Assembly: GCF_049059935.1 (NCBI RefSeq)
Contig: NZ_JBMGQR010000087.1
Coordinates: forward strand, 1 to 16,170
DNA length: 16,170 nucleotides
Direction of reading: 5' to 3'
Origin: JAURVT01 sp049059935
GTDB lineage: Bacteria; Actinomycetota; Actinomycetes; Propionibacteriales; Nocardioidaceae
Position 1 is the first letter of the stretch. Each line of letters begins with the position of its first letter. Made by a program: the position numbers and the translations under genes. The notes beneath the pieces were generated by a model. That model was not told the DNA's origin. It did no database searches and saw only the letters and a program-made list of their open reading frames with translations. Below are positions 1 through 7,322 of the stretch, in pieces.

Positions 1-20
1 GGTGATGCCCCGGCATCACC
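1..20. terminator. Terminator-like hairpin at the left edge, downstream of pmt
   Basis: GGTGATGCC and GGCATCACC form a perfect 9-bp stem around a CC loop. It lies 24 bases past the stop codon of the minus-strand mannosyltransferase gene. No T tract is visible inside the window, and the sequence to the left is missing, so the hairpin may be longer or serve a convergent neighbour. Being symmetric it could act in both directions. Confidence 0.5.
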
Positions 21-44
21 ACGCACCGACAACTCGGGGGGCGC

Positions 45-1646
45 TCAGATCCAGCGGCGGAACCACATCCGGTCCGCCCAGTCGGCCCGCGTCAACAGCT
101 GGTCGGTGAGGATCGGGTAGAAGTACGCGAACAGGCAGATCACGACGGCCAGGTAGAGGCCGACGCCGACGACGGTCAGTCGGCTGCGCAGCGCGGACGC
201 GGGGCCGGTGCCGCGGATCGCGCCGATCACCAGGCACGTCGCGACGATGGTGAACGGCACGGTGGCGACGGCGTAGAAGGAGAAGATCGGGCGGTCGTCG
301 TACTGGAACCATGGCAGGACCGTGGCGGCCACCGCGAGCAGCGGGACGGCGAAGCGCCAGTCGCCGCGGCGGATCCAGAGCCACACGCTCGCGACGAGGG
401 CGGCGGCACCGGGCCACCAGACGGCGGGGTTGCCGAGGATCGTCACCTGGCGCAGGCAGGTGTCGCCGGCGGCGGCGGTGCAGCCCTGCTGGCCGGGCTG
501 GATGTCGTTGACGACGTCGACGCCGACCGGGCGGCTGAGCAGCAGCCAGCCGCGCGGGGACGACTGGTACGGGTGCGTCTTGCCGGCGAGGTAGTCGCCG
601 GTGTGGAAGTCGTAGACCATCACGTGGAAGTGCCACAGCGACCGGAACGCGTCGGTGGTCTGCTGGAACCAGCCGCTCGCAGGACGGTCGACGTACGCGC
701 CCCAGGCCGGGTTGTCGCCGTAGCCGTGGCCGAACCGGGCCTCGAACACCTCGTGGTGGAGCAGCCAGCCGGTCCAGGTGGCGAGGTACACCACGGCCGC
801 GACCAGCACGATCGACACGAGCGCGGGCGCGGCGTCGACCAGCGCCGAGCGCACCCACGCGGCGCGGACGCCGATCGAGCGGCGGGCGGCCGCGTCCCAG
901 GCCCAGACGAGCAGCCCGAACACCGCGAGGACGTACAGCGCGCTCCACTTGGTGCCGAGCGCCATGCCGAAGCACAGGCCGGCGCCCACGCGCCACGGCC
1001 GCCACAGCAGACGCGGGCCGAACCCCGTGACGACGCCGCCGGCGGCCTCGACCCGCGCGACCAGGCGCTGGCGTCCCCAGTCGCGGTCGGCCACCAGGCA
1101 CGCCACGGCGCAGACCAGCCAGAACGCGAGGAACACGTCCAGCAGGCCGATGCGCGACATGACGAAGTGGGTGCCGTCGAAGGTGAGCAGCAGGCCGCCC
1201 ACGCAGCCGAGCAGCGTCGAGCCGGTGAGGCGTCGGATCATCCGGGCGAGCACGAGCACCGTCAGCGCGCCGACGACCGCCGCGGAGAACCGCCAGCCAA
1301 AGGAGTTCATCCCGAACAGGTACTGCCCGAGCGCGAGCACCCACTTGCCGCCGTCGGGGTGGACGATCTGCGTGGGCTCCCCGGTGAACAGGCCGGTGAA
1401 GTCCCCGGCCACGATCTTGGCGTTGGCGTCCTCGACGAAGTCCTGGACGTAGCCGAACCGCCGCAGCGAGTAGGCGTCCTTGGGGTAGTAGGTCTCGTCG
1501 AACATCAGCCGGTTCGGGTACCCGAGCCGGTAGAGCCGCAGCGCGAGGGCGACGAGGGCGACGCCGAGCGGCGCGAGCCACCCGACCAACCGTGCGTGCC
1601 GGGTGCCGAGCACGCGGACGCGCTCGCTCACGGCCGGCAGGGTCAC
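45..1646 (-). CDS. pmt: Polyprenyl-phosphate-mannose--protein O-mannosyltransferase (GT39, Pmt family)
   Basis: A 533-residue polytopic membrane protein. The family transfers mannose from polyprenyl-phosphate-mannose to Ser/Thr of proteins leaving the cell through Sec; the mycobacterial member is Rv1002c, of similar length. The first hydrophobic segment spans about residues 22-38. It is followed by an extracytoplasmic loop with the catalytic-type acidic pair FDE (D50, E51) and then by HPDGGKW (96-102), matching the HPP..K loop of the family. Many further hydrophobic segments follow, with a C-terminal four-helix PMT region. No MIR domain is present, as is normal for bacteria. The start is GTG (1646-1644); a -10 box TACGCT ends 7 nt upstream, suggesting a leaderless message. 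It is divergent from the aldo/keto reductase with only 37 bp between starts. The position next to rsmI and metG matches the mycobacterial order. Confidence 0.93.
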   Translation of the reverse strand: MTLPAVSERVRVLGTRHARLVGWLAPLGVALVALALRLYRLGYPNRLMFDETYYPKDAYSLRRFGYVQDFVEDANAKIVAGDFTGLFTGEPTQIVHPDGGKWVLALGQYLFGMNSFGWRFSAAVVGALTVLVLARMIRRLTGSTLLGCVGGLLLTFDGTHFVMSRIGLLDVFLAFWLVCAVACLVADRDWGRQRLVARVEAAGGVVTGFGPRLLWRPWRVGAGLCFGMALGTKWSALYVLAVFGLLVWAWDAAARRSIGVRAAWVRSALVDAAPALVSIVLVAAVVYLATWTGWLLHHEVFEARFGHGYGDNPAWGAYVDRPASGWFQQTTDAFRSLWHFHVMVYDFHTGDYLAGKTHPYQSSPRGWLLLSRPVGVDVVNDIQPGQQGCTAAAGDTCLRQVTILGNPAVWWPGAAALVASVWLWIRRGDWRFAVPLLAVAATVLPWFQYDDRPIFSFYAVATVPFTIVATCLVIGAIRGTGPASALRSRLTVVGVGLYLAVVICLFAYFYPILTDQLLTRADWADRMWFRRWI

Positions 1647-1653
1647 GGCGGCA

Positions 1654-1659
1654 AGCGTA
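1654..1659 (-). promoter_or_regulatory. -10 box of pmt (leaderless type)
   Basis: The minus strand reads TACGCT, then 7 nt, then the GTG start of pmt. A TANNNT box at this distance puts transcription start on or next to the start codon. No convincing -35 box is visible. No Shine-Dalgarno sequence lies in the 7-nt gap. Confidence 0.5.
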
Positions 1660-1671
1660 GAGACCTCGCCC

Positions 1672-1677
1672 TAGGCT
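1672..1677 (+). promoter_or_regulatory. -10 box of the aldo/keto reductase (leaderless type)
   Basis: TAGGCT, inside CCTAGGCT, is followed by 6 nt and then ATG at 1684. It lies 12 bp from the opposing pmt -10 box, so the two polymerase footprints must overlap. No Shine-Dalgarno sequence is present. Confidence 0.5.
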
Positions 1678-1683
1678 CGCTGC

Positions 1684-2676
1684 ATGCAGACCCCCTCGAG
1701 CACGCCTCGCACCCTCGGCCGCACCGGCCGGTCCGTCTCGCCCGTCGGCCTGGGCACCTGGCAGCTGGGCGCCGACTGGGGGGACGTCGAGGAGTCCGAG
1801 GCCCTCGCGGTGCTCGAGGCCGCCGTCGAGGCGGGCACCACGTTCCTCGACACCGCCGACGTTTACGGCGACGGTCGCAGCGAGACCGTCATCGGGACGT
1901 TCCTCGCCCAGCACCCCGGTCTGGACGTCACCGTCGCCACCAAGATGGGTCGCCGCGGCCCGCAGGAGGCCGGCGAGTTCACGCTGGAGAACTTTCGCGC
2001 CTGGACCGACCGCTCGCGCGCCAACCTCGGCGTCGACCGCCTCGACCTGGTGCAGCTGCACTGCCCGCCCAGCTCGGTGATGGACGACGACGAGGTCTAC
2101 GACGCGCTCGACACCCTCGTGGACGACGGCGCGATCGCCGCGTACGGCGTGAGCGTCGAGACGTGCGCCGAGGCCCTCGACGCGATCCGCCGCCCGCACA
2201 CCGCGTCGGTGCAGATCATCCTCAACGCCTTCCGGCTCAAGCCGCTGGACGAGGTGCTGCCCGCCGCGCGCGAGGCCGGCGTCGGCATCATCGCCCGCGT
2301 CCCGCTCGCCTCGGGCCTGCTCAGCGGCCGCTACACCAGCGACACCACGTTCGCCGAGAACGACCACCGCACCTTCAACCGCAAGGGTGAGGCGTTCGAC
2401 GTCGGCGAGACGTTCTCCGGCGTCGACTTCGAGGACGGCGTCAAGGCCGCGCAGGAGTTCGCGAGGCTCGCCGGCGACACCCCGCCGTCCGCGGCGGCGA
2501 TCGCGTGGGTCGCCGCGCAGGACGGCGTCACCACCGTCATCCCTGGTGCCCGCAACACCGAGCAGGCGCGGGCCAACGCGGCCGCCATGCAGGTCGTCCT
2601 CGACCAGGGCCTCGACGACGGCGTCCACGAGCTGTACGACCGCTACTTCCGCGAGGCCGTGCACGGCCGATGGTGA
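1684..2676 (+). CDS. Aldo/keto reductase
   Basis: A 330-residue NAD(P)H-dependent oxidoreductase of the AKR superfamily with a TIM-barrel fold. The catalytic tetrad is readable: D56 in FLDTADVYG, Y61, K87 in ATKMG and H126 in LVQLHCP. The N-terminal RTLGRTGRSVSPVGLGTWQLG stretch and the C-terminal VIPGARN cofactor-binding segment are typical of the family. Length is normal. The physiological substrate cannot be read from sequence; the family reduces aldehydes and ketones. The ATG start follows a TAGGCT -10 box by 6 nt. The last codons overlap the rsmI start by 7 bp, implying co-transcription and coupled translation with rsmI, although no functional link between the two is obvious. Confidence 0.93.
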   Translation: MQTPSSTPRTLGRTGRSVSPVGLGTWQLGADWGDVEESEALAVLEAAVEAGTTFLDTADVYGDGRSETVIGTFLAQHPGLDVTVATKMGRRGPQEAGEFTLENFRAWTDRSRANLGVDRLDLVQLHCPPSSVMDDDEVYDALDTLVDDGAIAAYGVSVETCAEALDAIRRPHTASVQIILNAFRLKPLDEVLPAAREAGVGIIARVPLASGLLSGRYTSDTTFAENDHRTFNRKGEAFDVGETFSGVDFEDGVKAAQEFARLAGDTPPSAAAIAWVAAQDGVTTVIPGARNTEQARANAAAMQVVLDQGLDDGVHELYDRYFREAVHGRW

Positions 2677-3521
2677 CCGCCGCCCCCGGCAGGCTGGTCC
2701 TGGCCGCGACACCCATCGGCCGCGTCGACGACGCGTCGCCGCGGCTCGCGGTCGCGCTCGCGACGGCCGACGTCGTCGCGGCCGAGGACACCCGCCGGCT
2801 CAAGCGGCTCACGTCCGAGCTCGGCATCGAGGTGTCGGGCCGGGTGGTCTCGTTCTTCGAGGGCAACGAGGAGCGCCGCACGCCCGAGCTGGTCGAGGTG
2901 CTGCTCGGCGGCGGCACGGTCGTGGTCGCCACCGACGCCGGCATGCCCAGTGTGTCCGACCCCGGCTACCGCCTCGTGGCCGCCGCCGTCGAGGCCGGCG
3001 TGCTCGTGACCACGGTGCCGGGGCCGTCGGCGGTGCTCGCGGCGCTGGCGGTGTCGGGGCTGCCCGTCGACCGCTTCTGCTTCGAGGGGTTCGCCCCTCG
3101 CAAGCCCGGCGAGCGGCGCCGGGCCTTCGAGGCGCTCGCCCACGAGCCCCGGACGATGGTCTTCTTCGAGTCGCCGCACCGCACCGTCGCCACGCTGGCC
3201 ACGCTCGCCGAGGCCCTCGGCGACGACCGTCCCGCCGCGGTCTGCCGCGAGCTGACCAAGACCTACGAGGAGGTCCGCCGCGGTCCGCTCGCCGAGCTGC
3301 GCGACTGGGCCGACACCCTCGAGCAGGGCGTGCGCGGCGAGGTGACGCTCGTCGTCCAGGGGGCCGCACCGGCCGACGTCGACCTCGACCCGGCCCGGCT
3401 GGCCGCGCTCGTCACCGAGCAGGAGGCCGAGGGCCTGTCCACCCGCGACGCCGTCGCCGCCGTCGCCTCCGCCACCGGCGCCCGTCGGCGCGCCGTCTAC
3501 AACGCCGTGCACAGGAAGTGA
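2670..3521 (+). CDS. rsmI: 16S rRNA (cytidine(1402)-2'-O)-methyltransferase RsmI
   Basis: A 283-residue SAM-dependent enzyme of the tetrapyrrole methylase fold that methylates the ribose of C1402 in the decoding centre of 16S rRNA. Family blocks in order: LAATPIG (11-17), VAAEDTRR (36-43), ATDAGMPSVSDPGYRL (87-102), VPGPSAVLAAL (116-126), FEGFAPRK (138-145), then MVFFESPHR, ELTKTYEE and GEVTLVVQG. A small C-terminal helical domain ends in a helix-turn-helix-like stretch (ATGARRRAVYNAV). TPIGR replaces the more common TPIGN, which I judge minor. The start is the ATG inside the end of the aldo/keto reductase gene; a longer upstream reading is Arg-rich shadow sequence. The neighbour order pmt/rsmI/metG is conserved in mycobacteria. 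Confidence 0.95.
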   Translation: MVTAAPGRLVLAATPIGRVDDASPRLAVALATADVVAAEDTRRLKRLTSELGIEVSGRVVSFFEGNEERRTPELVEVLLGGGTVVVATDAGMPSVSDPGYRLVAAAVEAGVLVTTVPGPSAVLAALAVSGLPVDRFCFEGFAPRKPGERRRAFEALAHEPRTMVFFESPHRTVATLATLAEALGDDRPAAVCRELTKTYEEVRRGPLAELRDWADTLEQGVRGEVTLVVQGAAPADVDLDPARLAALVTEQEAEGLSTRDAVAAVASATGARRRAVYNAVHRK

Positions 3522-3541
3522 CGTCCCCTCCGGCCGCTGGC

Positions 3542-3547
3542 CATACT
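3542..3547 (+). promoter_or_regulatory. Probable -10 box of the sulfotransferase-like gene
   Basis: CATACT lies 7 nt before ATG at 3555. A -35-like GTGACG sits at 3518-3523 with an 18-bp spacer, overlapping the rsmI stop codon. No Shine-Dalgarno sequence is seen, so a leaderless message is the simplest reading. The hexamer matches the TANNNT pattern less well than those of neighbouring genes. Confidence 0.35.
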
Positions 3548-3554
3548 GGGCCGC

Positions 3555-4736
3555 ATGCCTGACGACCTGCTGCTGCCGGCCGGCCACAGGCTGCTGCACA
3601 TCGGGCCGCCCAAGACGGCGACGACCGCCGTCCAGAGCGGGTTCCACCACAACCGCGACGCGGTGTCGGCGCAGGGCGTGCACTACGCCGGGTCGGGGCG
3701 TCAGCCGATGTCGGCGGCGATGGCCGTGGCCAGCGGACGCAGCGTCGCGGGCTTCGGCGACCACCGTCAGCACCAACGCTGGCCGCGGCTGCTGACGGAG
3801 ATCGAGGAGAGCGGCGCCGACCGCGTCGTCGTCTCGAGCGAGTTCTTCGCCGACGCCGACGACGCCGCCGTCGCCCGCATCGTCGACGACCTGGGCCCCG
3901 ACCGCACCCACGTCGTCGTGACGCTGCGGCCACTCGCGCGGATCCTGCCCTCGCAGTGGCAGCAGCTCGTCCAGGACCGCCTGCGCACGTCCTACGACGA
4001 GTGGCTCCACCAGCTGCTCGACGACCCGCCGCCCGACGACCCGCCCCACGGGTTCTGGCGGCGGCACCGCCACGACCTGCTCGTCCGACGCTGGGCCCAC
4101 GTCGTCGGGGAGCGCAACGTCACCGTCGTGGTGGCCGACGACGGTGACCGCGACCGGCCCCTCCACGTCTTCGAGGACCTCGTCGGGCTGACCCGGGGCA
4201 CCCTGAGGCCGTCGCCCGACGAGTCGAACCGCTCGTTGACGCTCGGCGAGACGGCGCTGGCGCGAGCGGTCAACGTCGAGGTGGCCGAGCTCGACGAGGT
4301 CGACCGCGCCGTCTACAACCGCCTGTTCCGCTTCGGCATGTCGCGCCACGCCAAGGGCCGCCGACCCGCGACCGACGAGCAGAAGGTGGCCACGCCCGCC
4401 TGGGCCGTCGCCCGCGCGCAGGAGATCGGCGGCGCGGCTGCCGACGCCCTCGCGACGACCGGCGTGCGCGTCGTGGGCGACCTCGACGTGCTGCGTCAGG
4501 GCGCCGAGGCCGTCGGCGCGGTGGACGAGCCCGCGACGGTGCCGGTGGAGGTGGCGGCGAGGGCCGCGGTCGGCGTCGCGCTCGGAGCGGTGAAGGACGC
4601 CGAGCGCGAGGAGCGGGCCGCGGCCCGTCGCTCCGCGCGCGAGGCCGCGCGGGCACGGCCACCCCTGGGCCTGCGGGACGCGACCGTGCGCCAGATCCTC
4701 GGCGAGCTGCGCCGTCGTCTCGTGCGCCGCCCGTAG
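3555..4736 (+). CDS. Sulfotransferase-family protein (P-loop, PAPS-binding type)
   Basis: A 393-residue protein. The N-terminal LLHIGPPKTATTAVQ (13-27, K20) is the 5'-phosphosulfate-binding P-loop found in sulfotransferases of the HIGxPKTGTT type. VVTLRPLARILPSQW, about residues 117-131, fits the second PAPS-binding region, where an Arg and a Ser contact the 3'-phosphate. The middle part is consistent with the alpha/beta fold. The C-terminal 60 or so residues are rich in Arg, Ala and Glu, probably helical and basic, and do not resemble the catalytic domain. There is no signal peptide, so it is likely cytoplasmic. The acceptor is unknown; related proteins sulfate glycans, lipids or small molecules. 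It lies between rsmI and metG, a place not occupied by a sulfotransferase in M. tuberculosis. The TAG stop overlaps an AGGAGG sequence. Confidence 0.7.
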   Translation: MPDDLLLPAGHRLLHIGPPKTATTAVQSGFHHNRDAVSAQGVHYAGSGRQPMSAAMAVASGRSVAGFGDHRQHQRWPRLLTEIEESGADRVVVSSEFFADADDAAVARIVDDLGPDRTHVVVTLRPLARILPSQWQQLVQDRLRTSYDEWLHQLLDDPPPDDPPHGFWRRHRHDLLVRRWAHVVGERNVTVVVADDGDRDRPLHVFEDLVGLTRGTLRPSPDESNRSLTLGETALARAVNVEVAELDEVDRAVYNRLFRFGMSRHAKGRRPATDEQKVATPAWAVARAQEIGGAAADALATTGVRVVGDLDVLRQGAEAVGAVDEPATVPVEVAARAAVGVALGAVKDAEREERAAARRSAREAARARPPLGLRDATVRQILGELRRRLVRRP

Positions 4737-4752
4737 GAGGAAAGCGGGTGCG

Positions 4753-4773
4753 GCCCTCCGTAGGATGGAGGGC
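4753..4773 (+). promoter_or_regulatory. Inverted repeat with embedded -10 box just before metG
   Basis: GCCCTCC (4753-4759) and GGAGGGC (4767-4773) form a perfect 7-bp inverted repeat ending on the base before the metG ATG. The 7-nt centre is GTAGGAT and contains TAGGAT (4761-4766), a -10 box at leaderless distance (7 nt) from the ATG. In a longer transcript the repeat would fold over the GGAGGG ribosome-binding sequence. Whether it is a DNA operator or an RNA hairpin cannot be decided here. Confidence 0.5.
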
Positions 4774-6384
4774 ATGCCCGAGCCCGGAACGTCTGCCTTC
4801 TACGTCACGACGCCGATCTACTACGTCACCGCGGCGCCGTCGATCGGCAGCGCGTACACGACGGTCGCCGCCGACGTCCTCGCCCGCTGGCACCGTCAGC
4901 GCGGCGACGACACCTGGTTCCTGACCGGCACCGACGAGCACGGCCAGAAGGTGCTCCAGGCCGCCGAGGCCGCCGGCGCCTCGCCGCAGGACTTCACCGA
5001 CCGCCTCGTCGCAGACGAGTGGCGCCCGGTGCTCGACGTCATCGACGCCAGCAACGACGACTTCATCCGCACCACCGACGCCCGCCACGTCGAGCGGGTC
5101 CAGGAGTTCTGGCGCCGCCTGCACGCCTCGGGCGACGTCTACGAGGGCGACTACGAGGGCCCGTACTGCGTGGCCTGCGAGGAGTTCAAGCTCGACTCCG
5201 AGCTGCTCGACGGGCCCGACGGCGCCAAGCTCTGCCCGATCCACGAGCGCCCCGTCGAGATCGTGGCCGAGACGAACTACTTCTTCCCGCTCAGCCGGTA
5301 CCGCGACCGGCTGCTCGCGTTCTACGAGGCCAACCCGACGTTCGTGCAGCCCGAGAGCGCGCGCAACGAGGTCGTCTCGTTCGTCCAGCAGAGCCTGACC
5401 GACCTGTCGATCTCGCGCTCCACCTTCGACTGGGGCATCGAGGTGCCCTGGGACGACAAGCAGGTGCTCTACGTCTGGATCGACGCCCTCCTGAACTACA
5501 TCACCGCGATCGGCTACGGCGCCGAGGACGGCCCCGACGCCGAGGAGTTCGCGCGCCGCTGGCCCGCCAGCGTGCAGCTCGTCGGCCGCGACATCCTGCG
5601 CTTCCACGCCGTCATCTGGCCGGCCATGCTGATGGCCGCCGGTCTCGAGCCGCCGCACCGCGTCTTCGCGCACGGCTGGCTGCTGGTCGGCGGGCAGAAG
5701 ATGAGCAAGTCCAAGGCGACGGCGATCCACCCGAGCCAGGTGGTCGACACGTTCGGCTCGGACGCCTACCGCTACTACTTCATGCGCGCCATCAACTTCG
5801 GCTCCGACGGATCGTTCTCGTGGGAGCACCTCAGCGCCGTCTACGGCTCCGAGCTCGCCAACGGCCTGGGCAACCTCGCCTCGCGCGTCGCCGCCATGGT
5901 CGGCAAGTACCACGACGGCGTGCTGCCCGAGCCCACCGACGCCGGACCGGCCGAGGAGGCACTGGCGGCCCGGCTCGCGTCCGCGGCCACCGCCGCCGAC
6001 GAGGCCATCGACCGGATCGCGATCCACGAGGCGCTGGCGGAGGTCGAGTCGTTCGTCGGCGCCGTCAACGGCTACCTCACCGAGCAGGAGCCCTGGAAGG
6101 TGGCCAAGGCCGACGACGACGCGTCGCGCGCCCGTCTGGCCACCGTCCTGTACACCGCGGCGGAGTCGCTGCGGGCCGTCGCGGTGCTGCACGCGCCGAC
6201 GATGCCCAAGACCGCCGCGGGCCTGTGGACGCTGCTCGGTGCCGAGGACGCGATCGGCCCGCTGGCCGACCAGCGCATCGGCGACGCCGGACGCTGGGGC
6301 CAGCTGCCGGCGGGCGCCGTCCTGGTCAAGGGCGCCTCGCTGTTCCCGCGCATCGTCGAGGAGGACCCGGCGGTGCAGGCGTGA
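4774..6384 (+). CDS. metG: Methionyl-tRNA synthetase
   Basis: A 536-residue cytoplasmic class I synthetase that charges tRNA-Met. Visible parts: Rossmann fold beginning FYVTTPIYYV, FLTGTDEHGQK, a CP domain with one zinc knuckle (C132, C135, C154, H157), SARNEVVSFVQQ, the SISRSTFDWGIEVP segment, WIDALLNY, and KMSKS at 309-313. A helical anticodon-binding domain completes the protein; there is no C-terminal EMAP-II-like tRNA-binding domain. The HIGH motif reads SIGS (23-26), so both histidines are replaced by serine. I chose ATG 4774 over ATG 4765, nine bases upstream, because 4765 lies in the -10 box. The neighbouring order metG-tatD-rpfB-rsmA-ispE equals that of M. tuberculosis. The stop overlaps the tatD GTG start. 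Confidence 0.95.
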   Translation: MPEPGTSAFYVTTPIYYVTAAPSIGSAYTTVAADVLARWHRQRGDDTWFLTGTDEHGQKVLQAAEAAGASPQDFTDRLVADEWRPVLDVIDASNDDFIRTTDARHVERVQEFWRRLHASGDVYEGDYEGPYCVACEEFKLDSELLDGPDGAKLCPIHERPVEIVAETNYFFPLSRYRDRLLAFYEANPTFVQPESARNEVVSFVQQSLTDLSISRSTFDWGIEVPWDDKQVLYVWIDALLNYITAIGYGAEDGPDAEEFARRWPASVQLVGRDILRFHAVIWPAMLMAAGLEPPHRVFAHGWLLVGGQKMSKSKATAIHPSQVVDTFGSDAYRYYFMRAINFGSDGSFSWEHLSAVYGSELANGLGNLASRVAAMVGKYHDGVLPEPTDAGPAEEALAARLASAATAADEAIDRIAIHEALAEVESFVGAVNGYLTEQEPWKVAKADDDASRARLATVLYTAAESLRAVAVLHAPTMPKTAAGLWTLLGAEDAIGPLADQRIGDAGRWGQLPAGAVLVKGASLFPRIVEEDPAVQA

Positions 6385-7220
6385 GCCGCAACCAGGAGCG
6401 TCCCGAGGCGCCCGAGCCGCTGCCCCACCCGGTGGTCGACAACCACTGCCACCTCGACCTCGACGACTCGCCCGACCAGTGGGCGACGCGCGACGCGATC
6501 GAGGCGGCGCGCGCCGTCGGCGTCCCGCGGATCGTCCAGATCGGGTGCGACCTGCCCGGGGCGCGGTGGGCCGCCCAGGCCGCGCTCGACCACGACGAGA
6601 TCGTCGCGGGCGTCGCCCTGCACCCCAACGAGGCGCCCGGCCTGCACGAGCGGGGCGAGCTGGACTCCGCGCTCGACGAGATCGAGAAGCTGGTGACGTC
6701 CACCGAGCGCGTGCGCGCGGTGGGGGAGACGGGCCTGGACTACTTCCGCACCGCCGAGCCGGGGCGCGCCGCGCAGCACGAGTCGTTCCGCGCGCACATC
6801 GAGATGGCCAAGCGGCACGACAAGGTGCTGGTCATCCACGACCGCGACTCCCACGCCGACGTCCTGTCGGTGCTGGACGACGCCGGTGCGCCCGAGCGCA
6901 CCGTCATGCACTGCTTCTCCGGCGACGCCGCGTTCGCGCAGGAGTGCCTCGACCGCGGGTTCTGGCTGTCGTTCTCCGGCGTGGTGACGTTCAAGAACGC
7001 CGAGCCCATCCGCGAGGCGCTCAAGATCACCCCGCTCGACCGGATGCTGGTGGAGACCGACGCGCCGTTCCTCACCCCGACGCCCTACCGGGGGCGCCCC
7101 AACGCGTCCTACCTGGTGCCGCTCACGGTGCGCGCGATGGCCCAGGTGACGGGCCGCGACGACGACGAGCTGTGCCGCGCGATCGACGCCAACACGACGG
7201 CGGTCTACGGCGCCTGGTGA
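6381..7220 (+). CDS. tatD: TatD-family metal-dependent deoxyribonuclease
   Basis: A 279-residue TIM-barrel metallohydrolase. The metal ligands of the family are all readable: H22 and H24 in DNHCHLD, E116 in VGETGLDYF, H153 in VIHDRDSH, H177 in MHCFSG and D227 in ETDAPFL. TatD enzymes are divalent-metal nucleases, usually 3'-5' exonucleases linked to DNA repair and turnover. Length is normal. The N-terminal 15 residues before the first strand are a poorly conserved extension. The GTG start shares four bases with the metG stop (GTGA), so translation is probably coupled to metG. It is followed by a GC-rich hairpin and then the separate promoter of rpfB. Confidence 0.94.
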   Translation: MSRNQERPEAPEPLPHPVVDNHCHLDLDDSPDQWATRDAIEAARAVGVPRIVQIGCDLPGARWAAQAALDHDEIVAGVALHPNEAPGLHERGELDSALDEIEKLVTSTERVRAVGETGLDYFRTAEPGRAAQHESFRAHIEMAKRHDKVLVIHDRDSHADVLSVLDDAGAPERTVMHCFSGDAAFAQECLDRGFWLSFSGVVTFKNAEPIREALKITPLDRMLVETDAPFLTPTPYRGRPNASYLVPLTVRAMAQVTGRDDDELCRAIDANTTAVYGAW

Positions 7221-7230
7221 CGCCGACCGG

Positions 7231-7250
7231 CGGGTGAGCCCGGTCACCCG
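7231..7250 (+). terminator. GC-rich hairpin between tatD and rpfB
   Basis: CGGGTGA and TCACCCG form a perfect 7-bp stem around the loop GCCCGG, 10 bases after the tatD stop. It is followed by GGTTTGG, which is not a real T tract. It may end or pause the metG-tatD transcript. It also abuts the rpfB -35 box and could instead be a regulator site. Confidence 0.45.
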
Positions 7251-7253
7251 GGT

Positions 7254-7282
7254 TTGGAAGCCCGTGATCGGTTCGTTATCGT
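7254..7282 (+). promoter_or_regulatory. Candidate promoter of rpfB
   Basis: TTGGAA (7254-7259) and TATCGT (7277-7282) are separated by 17 bp, the optimal spacing for a housekeeping sigma factor. Initiation would fall near 7289 and give a leader of about 60 nt before the GTG at 7350. This is the best -35/-10 pair in the window and separates rpfB from metG-tatD. Confidence 0.55.
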
Positions 7283-7294
7283 CATCGGGTCCCT

Positions 7295-7322
7295 GCGCCG
7301 CGACTTCCCCCTCCGGCGGCGC
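7295..7322 (+). promoter_or_regulatory. Hairpin in the rpfB 5' leader
   Basis: GCGCCGC (7295-7301) pairs perfectly with GCGGCGC (7316-7322) across a 14-nt pyrimidine-rich loop. It lies at the 5' end of the inferred leader, well before the purine-rich GAGAAAGAAG (about 7327-7336), which is the only candidate ribosome-binding region. No known riboswitch class is recognisable to me. In M. tuberculosis the rpfB leader has been reported to act as an RNA switch. Confidence 0.35.

Noticed and set aside
16..2712. An 898-codon minus-strand open frame crossing pmt and the aldo/keto reductase.
   Set aside because: It is a shadow frame spanning two divergent, well-supported genes and has low-complexity composition.
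3522..3554. Possible terminator between rsmI and the sulfotransferase gene (GGCC-GCT-GGCC).
   Set aside because: The stem is four bases, is not followed by T residues, and is common by chance at this GC content.
4765..4773. ATG 4765 as the metG start.
   Set aside because: It overlaps the TAGGAT -10 box, has no ribosome-binding site at a proper distance, and adds only three residues.
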